The notes beneath the pieces were generated by a model, which was not told the DNA's origin, searched no databases, and worked only from the letters and a program-made list of their open reading frames with translations. A DNA stretch of 53,666 bases from Dinochytrium kinnereticum (taxonomy: Eukaryota > Chytridiomycota > Chytridiomycetes > Chytridiales > Chytridiaceae). Made by a program: the position numbers and the translations under genes. Location: contig JADGJT010000009.1 of NCBI GenBank assembly GCA_027604005.1, positions 1 through 53,666 on the forward strand, given 5' to 3'. This document shows positions 12,316 through 23,871 of the stretch, piece by piece. Every line of letters begins with the position of its first letter. The stretch's first letter is position 1.

Positions 12316-13738
12316 ATGCTGATCACCTTTGGCCGGGCCGCAATGATGGTTCTGATCATTGCAGTCACGTCGGTTGACGCCGCCACACCACCCAGTCCAT
12401 TGATGATCTCATACTGGGGCCAGAACCTAGCCAAATCACAGTTTCCAGACTCACAGTCAGAGGAGTCGCTCGGGAAGCTCTGCAGCTCGCGGCCATACAA
12501 CGTTTTTCACATATCAAAAATGGCAGCGTACGCAAGTGTGAACAACATGCCTGCCGTGGATTTTTCAAAGCATTGCAGCTTCCCAACGGATACTTTCGCT
12601 GGATGGCCCAAAACGAGCATATCGGGATTATCCTTGCTCAACTGTCCTTCTATTGCGAAGGACATTGAGCTGTGCCAGAGCCTCGGAAAGAAGGTTATCC
12701 TTTCAATAAGTAAGGGCATTTGGGAAAAAAATATGATTGCGGTTTAATCGATTTGAAAAGATCCTATGGATGGTATGGTGGATAACGACATCAACTCGCC
12801 TCGATATGCTGCGACGGTTGCGATGAACGTGTGGAATATTTTTCTGGGCGGATCCTCGTCAACTAGACCATTCGGAAAGGCGGTCCTAGACGGCATCGAC
12901 TTGCATATCTGGAACAATGATAGGGTAGGGGTTGAGTTGTTTGTAAGGACTTTAAAAAATCTGATGGGGAATAACTATCTTCTTGCCTGTAAGTCTTTAT
13001 TTCTTTTCTTCTTGCTAATTTACTTCTATTCCAACAGTTTCGCCAAGATGTATGTTTCCCGACTACATCTTTGGACCATCTACCGCAAACGTAAACACAT
13101 TCGATTACTTGGTACCTTTTTTCATCCAAAGCTCCAATGTATGCGGCTACCGAGGAAATAACCCGGATGGCTTCTGGTCCACATTGCAACAGTGGTCAAG
13201 TTGGAGCAACAATTCATCGCCTATGGTCCCTATGGCCTTGGGCCTTATTGGATGGCCTGTGGAACCCTGGGCTCAAGGATCCATCGGCGACTATATACCT
13301 GCCGATGATTTTGCGACGAAAGACCTTGTCCCAAGGTTTAGAGCTTCATCGCAAAGTTTCAACGGATTTGCGATCCAGGATGCATCGTTTGATTCGCTCA
13401 ACTTCCCCTGCTATAGCAACCGTAGCCTTATCACCAGCAGGAGATATTCGGATGTATTAGCACAGCAGCTCTCTCTTCCGGCGGATCAGGTTGGGAATCG
13501 CACACCCACAGGTAATGCCTGTCAACCTTCACCAACGAGTCTCGTCCCCACCAATGCGGCGAGTGGAGCGGCCGGAGCAACATCCACACCCACATCAGCC
13601 AGCAGAGCATCATTCGTCTTCCCAACTAATGCTACGTATGTCTGCGGTGCGGGCTGCAACAGCGCCCTCACCACTCGCCAGGCCGTCATCCTCAGCTGGG
13701 TGATGCCCATCATCGCTGTTCTTTGGTTGTCTGTGTGA
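12316..13738 (+). CDS. GH18 chitinase-like protein lacking the catalytic acid (pseudoenzyme), GPI-type tail
   Basis: Exons are 12316-12709, 12761-12988 and 13038-13738, in phase throughout. A signal peptide (about residues 1-23) is followed by the class III GH18 start with YWGQN. Later family hallmarks are GGSSSTRPFGKAVLDGIDL, a segment SPRCMFPD aligning with the usual APQCPFPD, and LGLIGWPVEPWAQGS. Family catalysis needs DGxDxDxE with a terminal Glu as proton donor. Here the segment reads DGIDLHIW, so both the middle Asp and the catalytic Glu are replaced. The strand-3 SxGG motif is also absent: intron 1 joins LSI to NPMDG. Hydrolysis is therefore unlikely and a chitin-binding or structural role is more likely (inference). 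The C-terminus is Ser/Thr/Pro-rich and ends in a hydrophobic segment fitting a GPI signal, so the protein would sit at the cell surface. An AATAAA lies just after the stop. Confidence 0.88.
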
Positions 13739-13922
13739 CTGCAAATAAATATTCAGATTGAAAAACAACTCCGCAATGCGATGAGCGTCGCTGAGCATCC
13801 CAACGACCCCATCAAGGATCACTGCAGTGCTGAGGCGCTGCCGACGAGTGCAAATGCCACTGGGATCAGGCCATCTATTGTTATTGATAATTCACACACG
13901 AAACTTTCATGGGAGCAGCTGA

Positions 13923-16900
13923 ATGTCAGAAACATCTCATCAGCAGAGGCCGTCAAGCCAGCACCCATTGCCATACCCCCACCCTCTGATTCATGGAGGG
14001 AAACTATTCGCATCGCATCTCGGAGGTTTGAAAAAAAATAATGAAGTATGATTCCATATGTTGATTCTATGGTACCTTAAGGGAGGGAAAGCAAACGATC
14101 CAAACAACGTCCGCCGCCGTGTCAGATGCAACCAAATGGACATCATCAATACAGGCACTAGAGGTACTTTATCTTAATTAAATTGGATCTGATCAAAACG
14201 TAAAGGGTACATCATTCGTAGCGGTTGGCTCAGCCTCCGACAGTGGAAGCTTGACCATACTCGAAAATACACTTCCAACTTCTGCCACCGCTTCAAGCGG
14301 TAAAGATATCCAGGTAGCCTGCTTCGACAAATATAAGTTTATTGACGTTATTTCCTTCTGATGAAGCTTCGGTCAGTCTTTAGTGCCCCCCATCCGATCT
14401 ACTCCATCTCTGCTATGGGAAACAAACTTATCACTGCAGGGCCTCAATCTCGCGTTCAGGTGTTCCAGATTAACTCTTCTGAAATGAGTCAAAGAGGGAA
14501 AGGACTGGAGCATGTCGGGGAGTGCGCCCTCGGGCCCGGCAAGCTTGTAAGTATCAGCTAAAGCGCGCTAATTGACGTCAATTCTAGGAGGAAGTTAAGA
14601 TATCACCACCGGGCATGAGAGGTGCATCCGTCCGGGTTCAATATGTTGAGTTTATGCCCATCAATGGAGGTAGGACGTCAAACCCAACCAAGTTTCTTGC
14701 TCTGGAGGAAAAGAATGTCCACATTTGGGACCTTGAGGCAAACAAAGTAGTTGGAAGGGAGACGGTACGATTTGTCGGGATACAATCAACCCTACTGATT
14801 GCTGCTTAAAGGTATCGAGGGATCAGCTTACTTCTGCATCATGGAGCATTCACGCGCCCGGATCGTTGCTGGCAACGGCGGGTGTGGATCATAACTTATA
14901 TGTATTGGACTCCCGTCAGATCGGTATGGATACCAATAGGGCAACGGTAATTAATTCCACTGGTCTTTCAAAATTGTTAAATGAGGCCTAGGTTTGGATG
15001 GCGGAGCGAGGCCATGGAGGCCAAAATCACCCTGCGATCAATGCCGTTCAGTTCAGCCCTTTTGTTCCATATTGGCTGGCTAGTGCAGGTAGATCACTTT
15101 TTTAACTGTCAAGTAAATGCCATAGGTGAGGACTCTGTAGTGAAGATTTGGGACCTGAGGTACTTGCAAATACCTATGTGTAGAATTGACGGCCACTATC
15201 AAGGAGTGCGATGCGTAGGTTTCCATCTTTCTAATCCGTCGAATCTTAATAGCAAAGAAACTTACAATGGCTTTAGCTCTCCTGGTCCAATACACACGCA
15301 AATGTTCTCGCAACCGGCTCAGATGATAACTTATGGAGGGCTTGGTCTATTGACTCGACTCTATCCGTACCTAGAGTCCCCGCTATAGATATGTTTATTG
15401 GCTGCCCTGGGACAGAGTGGGGTGACCCATCAAAATCAACCTTAGGCTTCGGCACGACTGGTGCAAAGGCTGCGAAGAGTGGACTCTGTGTTGGTGGCAA
15501 GATTATCGCCGAACATAAGTCCAGCGCTCATTCGCCCATAGTTGGCTGTACGAAGTTACATACCTTGCGTTCCTAATCTTTCGCTAGGTATCCCATCTCC
15601 GTCACATCTCAACTCGTTTTACAGTCTATCGGTCTCGGGAGAGATTTCTTTCCATACATTTACCGAAAATGTCTTTCAACACGTGTCTCCTCAAAGGTAT
15701 GATGGTCATCAGTATTTTAATTATTGATTGCAGTAGATATCTTTCGGATCACTACCCTCAGGAATGTGAAATTGAACGGGCTGTACATTCCAGAAATCTC
15801 AAAAAAGGGTTTTCTGCGGTGGTGCAGCTTTCTAGGGCGTCGCTTGCTGCAAATCGAACGGTTGGCCGCACCGAACGATTGATGATAGAACTTTGTACAG
15901 CTAAGCAACCTATTGACGCCTCTGCTTGGTCAATACCGCCGATATTGGTGAATAAGCTCGGGGACACTATATCGAGCTCCGCGAGCAAGGAAGAATCTGC
16001 TCAGCTAGCTGCAGAGGCCATTCATAAATTCAGGACTGATGTGGATAGCTATTCGTACTTTTTACCACCAAATTTCGGCCATTTTAAGCAGTGGTACGAT
16101 ATGGTAAGAGGCGATTTCTGGTTGAAAGTAACTTTTGAAAAGGTACCTTCGCAGTGCAGATTGGAGTTTGAAATGGTGGTTCTTAGATTCAACATTCTTG
16201 TTGATGTCTTGAAGGGCAATTGGGAAACTATTTTAAAGGCCGAAAAGTATTGCTTATTTATGCCCCTAGTCTAATGTGCTTGTAAGGATGATATGCAAAG
16301 GAATGGAAACTGATACAACTTTCATGGAACCGGATACATTGAAGGTTTGATTTCTAATAGTTGTAATCACTTATTTCTCCTAGCTTTTGATCGAGGCTGT
16401 CCTGCCGAACGACTTCATCAAGGGTCTAGCCATGGGCATTCATTTTGCTGAGGTTATTGAGGACCTTCCTTCATCCCAAAGCCGATTCTTTGAGCTTGCT
16501 GGGCTATTTCATCTACTACTCTTCCCTACGGTCTATGATCCCTCAAGTTGGCTTGTGGAGCCGTCTAATATAGAAAAAACATGGAGAGATGGAAGAGGCA
16601 TGATCCGAAGACAAGCGTGGCTCAGGGAATACCTTGATTACCTTCAAAACAAATCATCAGACATAAACTCACACAACTCGACAGTAACTTCACCGACGGA
16701 CGGACAGATTCCACTATTGAGCGTTAATTCGGGAAGAGCAAGGCCATCAATCTCTGTTGACCCATTTGGGCTGAGACCAAGGAACTCCTCGATATCTACC
16801 GAGATTCCTAGGGGGCGGTCTCCTTCGGTAGCTAATGTCGGTAAAACGACACGGTCAGGGAAGATGTCAATCTCATTGCATTCTCCCACTGTTCTTGAGG

Positions 16901-18090
16901 TGGATGAGACTGAGAAATTGAAAGATGCTATGGAGTCACAGGTTGCGAACTCTAAGGCAATTATTGCAATGGCTCGAACAGAACTGTAAGTTTTATTTAT
17001 TCGTTCCTTTTATCGCGAATCAGTTTGTAATACGCCAAAAGTGCGCTGATTCGATGCCTACAAAAGAGCACATCGAATGACACAGTCGCTGAAAATATTA
17101 TTAAAATCGTTACTGGAGAGGAGTTGGATACACATGGAGAGGCATCTGGCCTTGCATCAAGTCACAGTCTTACCACCGGAATCAAGTCCAATTATCGGCC
17201 TACTATCTCAGCAACATCCAACAGACTGTACTTAGACGCCTTGTTGATCACCAAGAGATACGAAGAGTATTTTCAAATATGTTTCGATTTTATTTCGGTG
17301 CGTCTATCCGTGATTTCTCCTTATTAATCCCGACCAGACATATGTGAACTTTGACTTTTCTAAAACCGCACTATGGCACGCAGAGAAAGAAGGTATGCCT
17401 CGCCTCAAAGTTCACGTGGACAACCTTTATGGGACCGCTTCCTCCCATCTCGCCGATGCCATTGCACTTGCCACGAAAGCTGCGGATCCGTCAGCAGGCA
17501 CTTCGACTTCTGTTGTTGGTCAAACCATGACTGGGGGAACCAAGGCCCTTAGGGACGGTCTGGCTATCGTGGCTAAAATTGGCACGATTATGGCTCAAAC
17601 AATGGAAATCAAAGGATCGCTTGATAAGGAGGGGGTTGAAGGGGTCGCGAGATGCATAGGGATTTTGAACTCTCTTTTGGGGTTAGGCCTTGCAAATTGG
17701 CTATATTATACTAACATCGTGGTTTCGGTACAGGCAACTGGGCACATCCATGTTCAAAATTTTAGACGCTATGGAAAGAATGCTGGGGAAAACTGGAACT
17801 TCGGGTGCTTACGCGAGGTAGATCTCTCTCCTCATCTATAAGTATTAACCCACATTTTGACCATTAGGGATGCAGCTTCATTAACCATTGAAGACATTCG
17901 CCAATCCTGTCGAGGATTCCAAAGGCCAACTGACGGGAAAACTCGCGCATTCTCCGCTGCACTTTCAGCTGCCACGGGTGCCAGCGTCCGAGACAGCGCG
18001 TCTGGGAACTCCTTTATTGAGGAGGTGTTTTTGGTTGTGGACAAGCTTGCCAAGGTTGCCAAACCCCCCCAACCAGCAGCAACATCCTGA
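13923..18090 (+). CDS. WD40-repeat protein with long alpha-helical C-terminus, unknown role
   Basis: Hand-built 17-exon model: 13923-14025, 14126-14163, 14206-14313, 14367-14546, 14588-14764, 14812-14946, 14992-15088, 15126-15214, 15277-15547, 15588-15696, 15734-16246, 16287-16344, 16384-16985, 17042-17297, 17338-17681, 17734-17817 and 17868-18090. All phases agree and the total is 3387 nt (1128 residues). Introns are only about 40-100 nt. Residues 1-420 form a beta-propeller with WD-like ends such as NVHIWDLEA, SVVKIWDLRY and LATGSDDN. From about 430 on it is mostly predicted helix, with a Ser/Pro-rich loop around 720-800 containing RPSISVDPFGLRP. Propeller plus solenoid is typical of coat, nucleoporin and vesicle-tethering proteins, but I do not recognise the family. 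The N-terminal propeller is faintly like EIPR1/TSSC1; this is weak. The start (MSETSHQQRP) was chosen because only this frame joins exon 2 correctly. Confidence 0.82.
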
Positions 18091-18502
18091 AAAAAGATTC
18101 CCAAAGCACATGTTGTGTAGTTGTAACAAGCATGTAGAGGCATAACACAGCACCTGTTGATCGGTGGTCTTCTTTTTGTTCTGCAGTTCTGATAGGGAGT
18201 GGGACCTTTCAGAAAAATTCAAAAATCTCTTTTGGGTTGTCACGGGTCACACTACAGAAGAAGTCTGAACGAGGCTGCCCAGCGATTTAAAGAGACAAAG
18301 AGCGGCGACTATCTGGTGAGGAAACTCGGTAACGAGCGTCTCATATCGTCCGCGGCTTACGATCCTAACATTCTCCTCCCGTCCTCCCCGCGAATATCGG
18401 TGCACCCGTAATCGGTCTTCTGGTGGCTGACAACGGGCGAAACAATCTCAGTTTACGACCCAACGCTGCTTTGCCTCCTCCACAAAATAACACCCAGTAA
18501 CA
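18091..18502. other. Spacer upstream of the endosulfine gene
   Basis: 412 bases between two genes in the same direction. A 70-codon open frame at 18199-18411 has no recognisable features. It probably contains the 3' UTR of the WD40 gene and the endosulfine promoter; no TATA box is obvious. Confidence 0.45.
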
Positions 18503-18977
18503 ATGGCCACAAAACCCCCAGTTGATATCAGCGTATGTTGTCCTTTTTAGTTGACCTCAAATGGCTGATGGGGTTCTTGGTTTCAGACACTCACACCCGA
18601 TGAGGCAGCCTTCTACGCAAAGTACAATCGCTTGCCTCCCGCCAAGAAGGATATCCTCGGAAAGCAATTGCAGGTTAGAACTTTACAGATGGTTTCTCTA
18701 ATTGCGGATGAATCCAAAATCTGGCTCTTATTCTATGTTATCTGATATTCGGTCTTCTAAGGGCAAGCGTACATACTTTGACTCGGGGGACTACGCTCTC
18801 TCAAAAGCCGGAAAGTCTTCTCCAAAGGATGTCGGATCGCAGCACCCTTCCCCTGAAAGGATTCCCCATTCCGTCCCCGCAAATTCGAAACACGGTGCGG
18901 CCAGCTCGCCTGTGAAGGAATCGAACTTGAGCAATGAGTCCTCGGCTGTGGAAGGTGTTGAGATGGAGGCAGCTTAA
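18503..18977 (+). CDS. Endosulfine/ARPP-19 family (Igo1/Igo2-like) PP2A inhibitor
   Basis: Small regulator, 110 residues, exons 18503-18532, 18587-18673 and 18762-18977 (333 nt, phases consistent). Residues 11-39 carry the family's conserved start (LTPDEAAFYAKYNRLPP). Exon 3 opens with the diagnostic motif KRTYFDSGDYALSKAG. In yeast Igo1/2 and animal ENSA/ARPP-19 the serine of FDSGDY is phosphorylated by Greatwall/Rim15, and the phosphoprotein then inhibits PP2A-B55. In yeast this controls entry into quiescence and mRNA protection, in animals mitotic entry. The tail is Ser/Pro/Glu-rich and probably disordered, as in the family. Conservation of the whole phospho-motif implies the switch works here (inference). 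It is convergent with the SRA1-domain gene. Confidence 0.93.
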
Positions 18978-19216
18978 AAGTTTTCTCTGCTCTTTCTTTT
19001 ATTTTTATTTCATGGCGCCATGAAGTCTTTTTCGGCGAAGAACGCTTTGATGTTATGATCTTTTCTTTTTTTGTTTCTCGCGCGACTATGGTTTCAATTA
19101 TCCCCCAGCTGCTTTTTTTTTTGGACCCTCGTGGAAGAAGAAACAGTTTCGCATATCCATGGAATTCTTTTTATTATCTTCTCTCCTTTTTTCTACATTA
19201 TTGTATCAGAAGAGCT

Positions 19217-20159
19217 CTAGTTTCCCCCAAAGCGAGCGTAAAGCTCGATCAATCTCTTGACTCCTAATATCCAACGCGCTTCGGAGGAATGGGCAGTTGA
19301 AAGTAACGTAAGCTGGACTGAGGCAGCAGAGGCTCCAGGAATGTCTCTGCTGTTGACCGCTGTAATTTTTTTCGTTAGACCACTATGGAAAGGTTAAAAA
19401 TCCTACCGGCAGCGACCTTCGAAAGCTGGATCATGACGGGATTGGGTATTGACTGGGTCCCGAGCCGTTCAAGCAGCTCCTCCAAACGCTTATCGGTGTC
19501 GTCAACAATCCGACGTTGGGAAGGCTAAAGGGATTTCATTCAGCTGCCTTGCCTTTCCAAAAGCGCAACCTTCAGTACTCACATCAGCTGCCGCAGCCTG
19601 CTTGATAACAGTCATGGCGGTGACCATCGCTGACCCAATCATTCCAGCGTCCACATCAGACATGGTTGGAGTAGGAGCAGCAGCGGGCTGAGCCGCTGCT
19701 GCCTTCTTGCTCGCAACGCCAATAAGGTTTGGGGGATCATTCCAACCATGAATTCCCCGGACAGATCCTTGATAGTTCATCCCACCCGTGCCCACGGGGG
19801 GCCTGGCGGCCATCTGGGGGCTTGCGTATGGTGAATTGTTGTTTGATAGAACAGGCGTGCCGCCGAGGTTTGACGGAGGTGGTGGGAACGATGTGTTTGA
19901 ATATGGCTGCCCTTGAGGAGGAGTTCCGGGCATGGGCGGGGTGTAGGTGCCGTAACCCGATGATGGCGGGGGAGCCCCAGCACCAAACTAACTCGAGGAT
20001 TGGTGGTCAGATCTTCTCATTCAAGGGGTGGAAGAGCAGGAGGGAAGTGAGAGATCGCCTATCGCTTACGGGAGGCAGTGACGGCTGCGTGTTCGCCTGG
20101 GGAGGCTGCTGGCTCCCACCGTAGATCGGGGGACCGCCGAACGGGGATTGGGACTGCAT
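19217..20159 (-). CDS. SRA1-domain protein
   Basis: Exons on the minus strand: 20159-20070, 19987-19583, 19524-19407 and 19359-19217 (756 nt, 251 residues). The first ~110 residues are Pro/Gly/Gln/Ser-rich (for example TPPMPGTPPQGQPYSN) and end in the family signature GWNDPP. After an Ala-rich stretch comes a helical bundle, with RIVDDTDKRLEELLERL and, in exon 4, WILGVKRLIELY, which matches the conserved SRA1 segment W-x-x-GVKRLI. The SRA1 fold is found in steroid receptor RNA activator protein and at the C-terminus of the COPII coat protein Sec31. Here there is no upstream WD40 or coat region, so this is a stand-alone SRA1-type protein. The sequence TTTCAG directly precedes the ATG, so an additional 5' exon is possible. 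It is divergent from atm1. Confidence 0.83.
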
Positions 20160-20370
20160 CTGAAAGACTTTGAAATTTTATTTTCGAGAGTCAAGGGTTG
20201 ATCGCTCGGCTGCAAGTTGCATGCCAAGCTGAGAGGACTGCAGGTGATATCTCTTGCTCCGCGCATCCGCAAGTTTGAACTTTGCTCTGACTGAGGACTC
20301 AGTTGCCTGCGCTGTCAACATCACCGTGATTCTGTCGCCCTTACCGTCCCGCTTCGTTGGATCGTCGACA
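20160..20370. promoter_or_regulatory. Divergent promoter region: SRA1-domain gene / atm1
   Basis: Only 211 bases lie between the two divergent start codons, so both genes probably share regulatory sequence. No TATA box is evident. The atm1 frame is open upstream to 20254, but only through a TTG. Confidence 0.5.
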
Positions 20371-22764
20371 ATGTTGCTTCTCAGAGGACGGTGCGCCCAG
20401 CCCAGAATACAACACGCTTTCTTGATCTCGCCAGTCAGAAAGGTCGCCTCATTATCATCGCACTTCCACACTTCCAACTCTCAACTGCAGCAATGGAGAG
20501 TGCGATCAATCGCATGGACGAACGACGTGCGATCGTTTAGTTTTAGGACAACCCTAGATTCAAGGATGACACGAAGGCATCTCTCCACCAAGACTGGCCC
20601 CCAAACAACGCCGACCACAGCGAAGTTAAAAGATGTCACCGAGGTTCCCAAACCGAAAGAGCCCGCCCAAGGAAGCAATGCAGCCGATCTTAGAATTCTG
20701 CTCGACATGACCAAATACATCTGGCCAAAAGGTCACTACAGCATCAAGGCGCGGGTTCTCCTCGCGGTTTCCCTCCTGGTTGGTGGGAAGGTCCTGAACG
20801 TCTATGTTCCTTTCTTCTTCAAGCATATTGTGGACGCTCTCAACGCCTTTTCTGTGACAACATCCCCAGAAGCCACCGTCATGGCAATCGCAGGAGCCGC
20901 ATTGATTGGTTACGGAGCGTCGAGAATAGGGGCCAACTTTTCTCAAGAGATGCGTAATGCGGTCTTTGGGCTTGTCGCTCAAAGAGCCATTAGGGATAGC
21001 GCCCGGGGCATTTTCATGCATTTGCAATCGCTGGATCTAGGGTTCCATTTAAATAGACAGACTGGTGGCCTTGTGAGGGCCATTGATCGTGGAACGAAGG
21101 GTATCAATCAGATATTGTCGAGTATCGTGTTTCATCTTGTGCCCACCTTCTTCGAGATTTCTCTTGTATGTGGGATCTTGGGATATAGCTTTGGAATTGA
21201 GTATTCGCTTGTCACTCTTGCGACCATGATCTCATATTCTGTTTTCACGTTTGCTACCACCGCTTGGCGAACTAAATTCAGGTTTGTTTTTTTTTACTCG
21301 AAGCATTTTGTTTGTTCGCAGGATGCTTTTTTGTTTTTGTTCTTTGTGTATCTTTTGGGTCTCCTTCATAACATCATATTATTTTCTTTTAACTATTTCG
21401 TTACATGTGGAATAAAGGAGGCAGATGAACGCCGCGGACAACACCGCAGCCTCCGTCGCCACCGACTCGCTCCTGAACTTTGAGGCCGTCAAGCACTTTA
21501 ACAACGAGCAATTTGAGATGAAGCAGTACGACTCTTCCCTGGCGAAGTATGAGGCTGCGGCGATCAAAACAACGACTTCCTTGTCTTTCTTGAACGCAGG
21601 TCAAAGCACTATCATCTCGGTAGCACTCACTTCGATGATGTGGATGGCCGCCCAAGGCGTTCTCAATGGGAGTATGACAGTCGGTGACCTTGTAATGGTG
21701 AACGGACTCTTGTTCCAACTTTCAGTTCCACTCAACTTTTTGGGGACGGTGTACAGGGAGACAAAGCAGAACCTGATAGATATGGATGTCATGTTTAGGC
21801 TGCAGAAAGTTGAGAGCGCCGTTCCTGAGAAATCGAATGCCATGGAGCTCTCTTTATCGGGTCAGCATGGAGGAGATATTCAGTTTAAAGATGTGCATTT
21901 CTCGTATACATCGGCAAGGCCCATTCTTCAGGGAGTCACATTTACTATCCCTGCTGGAGCGTCTGTTGCTTTTGTAGGGCCCTCTGGATGCGGAAAATCC
22001 ACAATCTTGAAGCTTATTTTCAGGTTCATCGACCCGTCTACTGGCCAGGTGATGATTGGAGATCAGGATCTTAAGGACGTTAAATTAGACTCTCTGAGGA
22101 AGAACATCGGAGTCGTCCCACAGGACGCTATGCTGTTCAATCAAACTCTTTTGCATAATATAAAGTACGGGTGGTCATCGGCAGATATGGATGAGGTGAA
22201 GAAGGCGACCCAGATGGCGCTGCTGTATGATGCCATCACGGAAAGGTTCCCTGAAGGATTTGACACGAAGGTTGGGGAAAGAGGGCTAATGATTAGTGGG
22301 GGTGAGAAGCAGAGGGTTCTTCTTGCGAGGCTGTTTTTGAAGGTGACTAGCCCAAATCTTTGCCTTCTTCAATTTATTCTACTATCCGACTAATCTTTGA
22401 ATAACGCAACAACAAGAACCCCCCGATCCTTCTGTTCGACGAAGCGACATCAGCCCTCGACCAATCCACTGAGCACAAGCTTCAAACCACCTTGACGGAC
22501 TTTATATCATCTCCACCACGCCCAGAACTACTCCCTTCGGACTCTTCCTCCCCACTTCGGCAACGCCACTCGGCTGTCTTCATTGCACATCGTCTGTCAA
22601 CGATTTCACACTGCGATATTATCTTTGTTATGGATCAGGGAAGGATTGTTGAGAGCGGGAGGCATGAGGATCTCATTTACTTGGGGGGACTTTACGCTAG
22701 GATGTGGAGGGCGCAGCAGGTGGAGAGAGGTGAGGATTTGGTGGAAAGTGAGACGGGTATTTGA
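20371..22764 (+). CDS. atm1: Mitochondrial ABC transporter Atm1/ABCB7 (half-transporter)
   Basis: Inner-membrane exporter that supplies a glutathione-linked sulfur/iron compound for cytosolic Fe-S assembly (family knowledge). Exons are 20371-21281, 21418-22342 and 22417-22764 (2184 nt, 727 residues, phases consistent). The N-terminus is a presequence rich in Arg and Ser without acidic residues (MLLLRGRCAQPRIQ...). The transmembrane domain spans about 140-430 and carries the Atm1 signature RRQMNAADN. Nucleotide-binding motifs: Walker A GPSGCGKST near 490, signature ISGGEKQR near 595, Walker B ILLFDEATSALD near 615 and the H-loop FIAHRLST near 669. Length and order match fungal Atm1. The insertion between Walker B and the H-loop (Ser/Pro-rich) is a little longer than usual. 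The start is the first in-frame ATG. Confidence 0.95.
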
Positions 22765-23016
22765 GGGTGTGTCATGATAATAAAGCCATACTTGTTTTTG
22801 ATGCTGTGTTTGGATACTTCAAAAGTCATAATGGCTTAAGACCTTTGTTGGGCGGGTTAGAGGATTAGTGCTGGAGGTGACCAGCAAACATGTTTGTCAG
22901 GATGGGTGGCCATGCCACTTGGAAATCTGTGAGATCTTCACAGTGTACTCAAGTTCTACACTGCTGCATCTCCTAGCCGTCCTTTCCTACCCAGCCCCGA
23001 GCGAGACCTTCTCAGC

Positions 23017-23528
23017 ATGGAGATTGGCAGCATTCTCTTCTCCTGTCGGCTCCTTACGGTGGCCTTACTGGCCATAGCAATCTTGTTTGATGGTACATTC
23101 GATCTTACAGAGCCCATCTTCATCTTTCTAATCAGACCCAATGCAAATCCAAAGCCGTATTCTCTGAAAGGTCCTTCTGCACAGACCCAGCATGGACACC
23201 AAAACCTATTGGAAAGAACCGGCCCTTGGTGTTCCGCCATGGCGAGTGGTATATCAAGACCAAGGACCAAACCCCCACCAAACGATCGTCAAGCCGGTAT
23301 GTTAGGTACTGCCAAGTCGTTGATGGGGACCCTTACGCCTCGTACAAGGCTGTTTCTGATGCTGAGAAGAAGATCGTGGAGATGGAGAAGGCAAGAGAGA
23401 GCGTTATTGGGAATTTGAAGGAGGCGGGAAGGGAATGGACAAAGGGTGAAGCTGGGAGGAAAGGGCCGACGTCGGCTGATGAGCTTGAGTTTATAGGGCA
23501 TTCGTCAATTGGGAAGAGTGAATTGTAG
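23017..23528 (+). CDS. Small protein of unknown function
   Basis: The 3' exon, 23136-23528, encodes a coherent charged protein with RPLVFRHGEWYIKTKDQ and a Glu/Lys-rich helix (AVSDAEKKIVEMEKARES); no family is recognised. The 5' end is uncertain. An ATG at 23017 opens a short hydrophobic stretch. The best-looking donor, GATG|GTACAT at about 23092, leaves the wrong phase. A donor at 23059 (ACG|GTGGCC) fits the phase and gives a 144-residue product. Transcription upstream could also start in another exon. The gene lies tail-to-tail with the C2-domain gene. Confidence 0.5.
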
Positions 23529-23871
23529 TATGGGCCATAAAGTTTCCTCACCATTTCCGTTTGTCCCTTGATGCTCTTTCGCCTTGTTTGATTAAGCTAC
23601 GTATACATATACCTTTCATGGAATCGCATACAATCTCTATGTTATTATTATTAAAACAGTGTTTATTTTACTCTACTCTTCATGGTCAGCCAATTTATGA
23701 CATAAAAGTTTACCGAACACGACTATAGAGAATAAGGCCAATGTTGGCAGAACGTCATTCAGGACTGAAAATGAGGAAGAAAAAAGAGGCTTAATGTTGT
23801 AAACCCCCCAAACGTGAAACCGAGAAGATAAAAAAGAAGAGGTCTGCAAAAATAGCTGCAGGAATAATCGC

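Noticed and set aside
13781..14041. 86-codon frame starting at 13781 as the N-terminus of the WD40 gene
   Set aside because: Its frame cannot be joined in phase to exon 2; the ATG at 13923 in another frame can, and gives consistent phases to the end.
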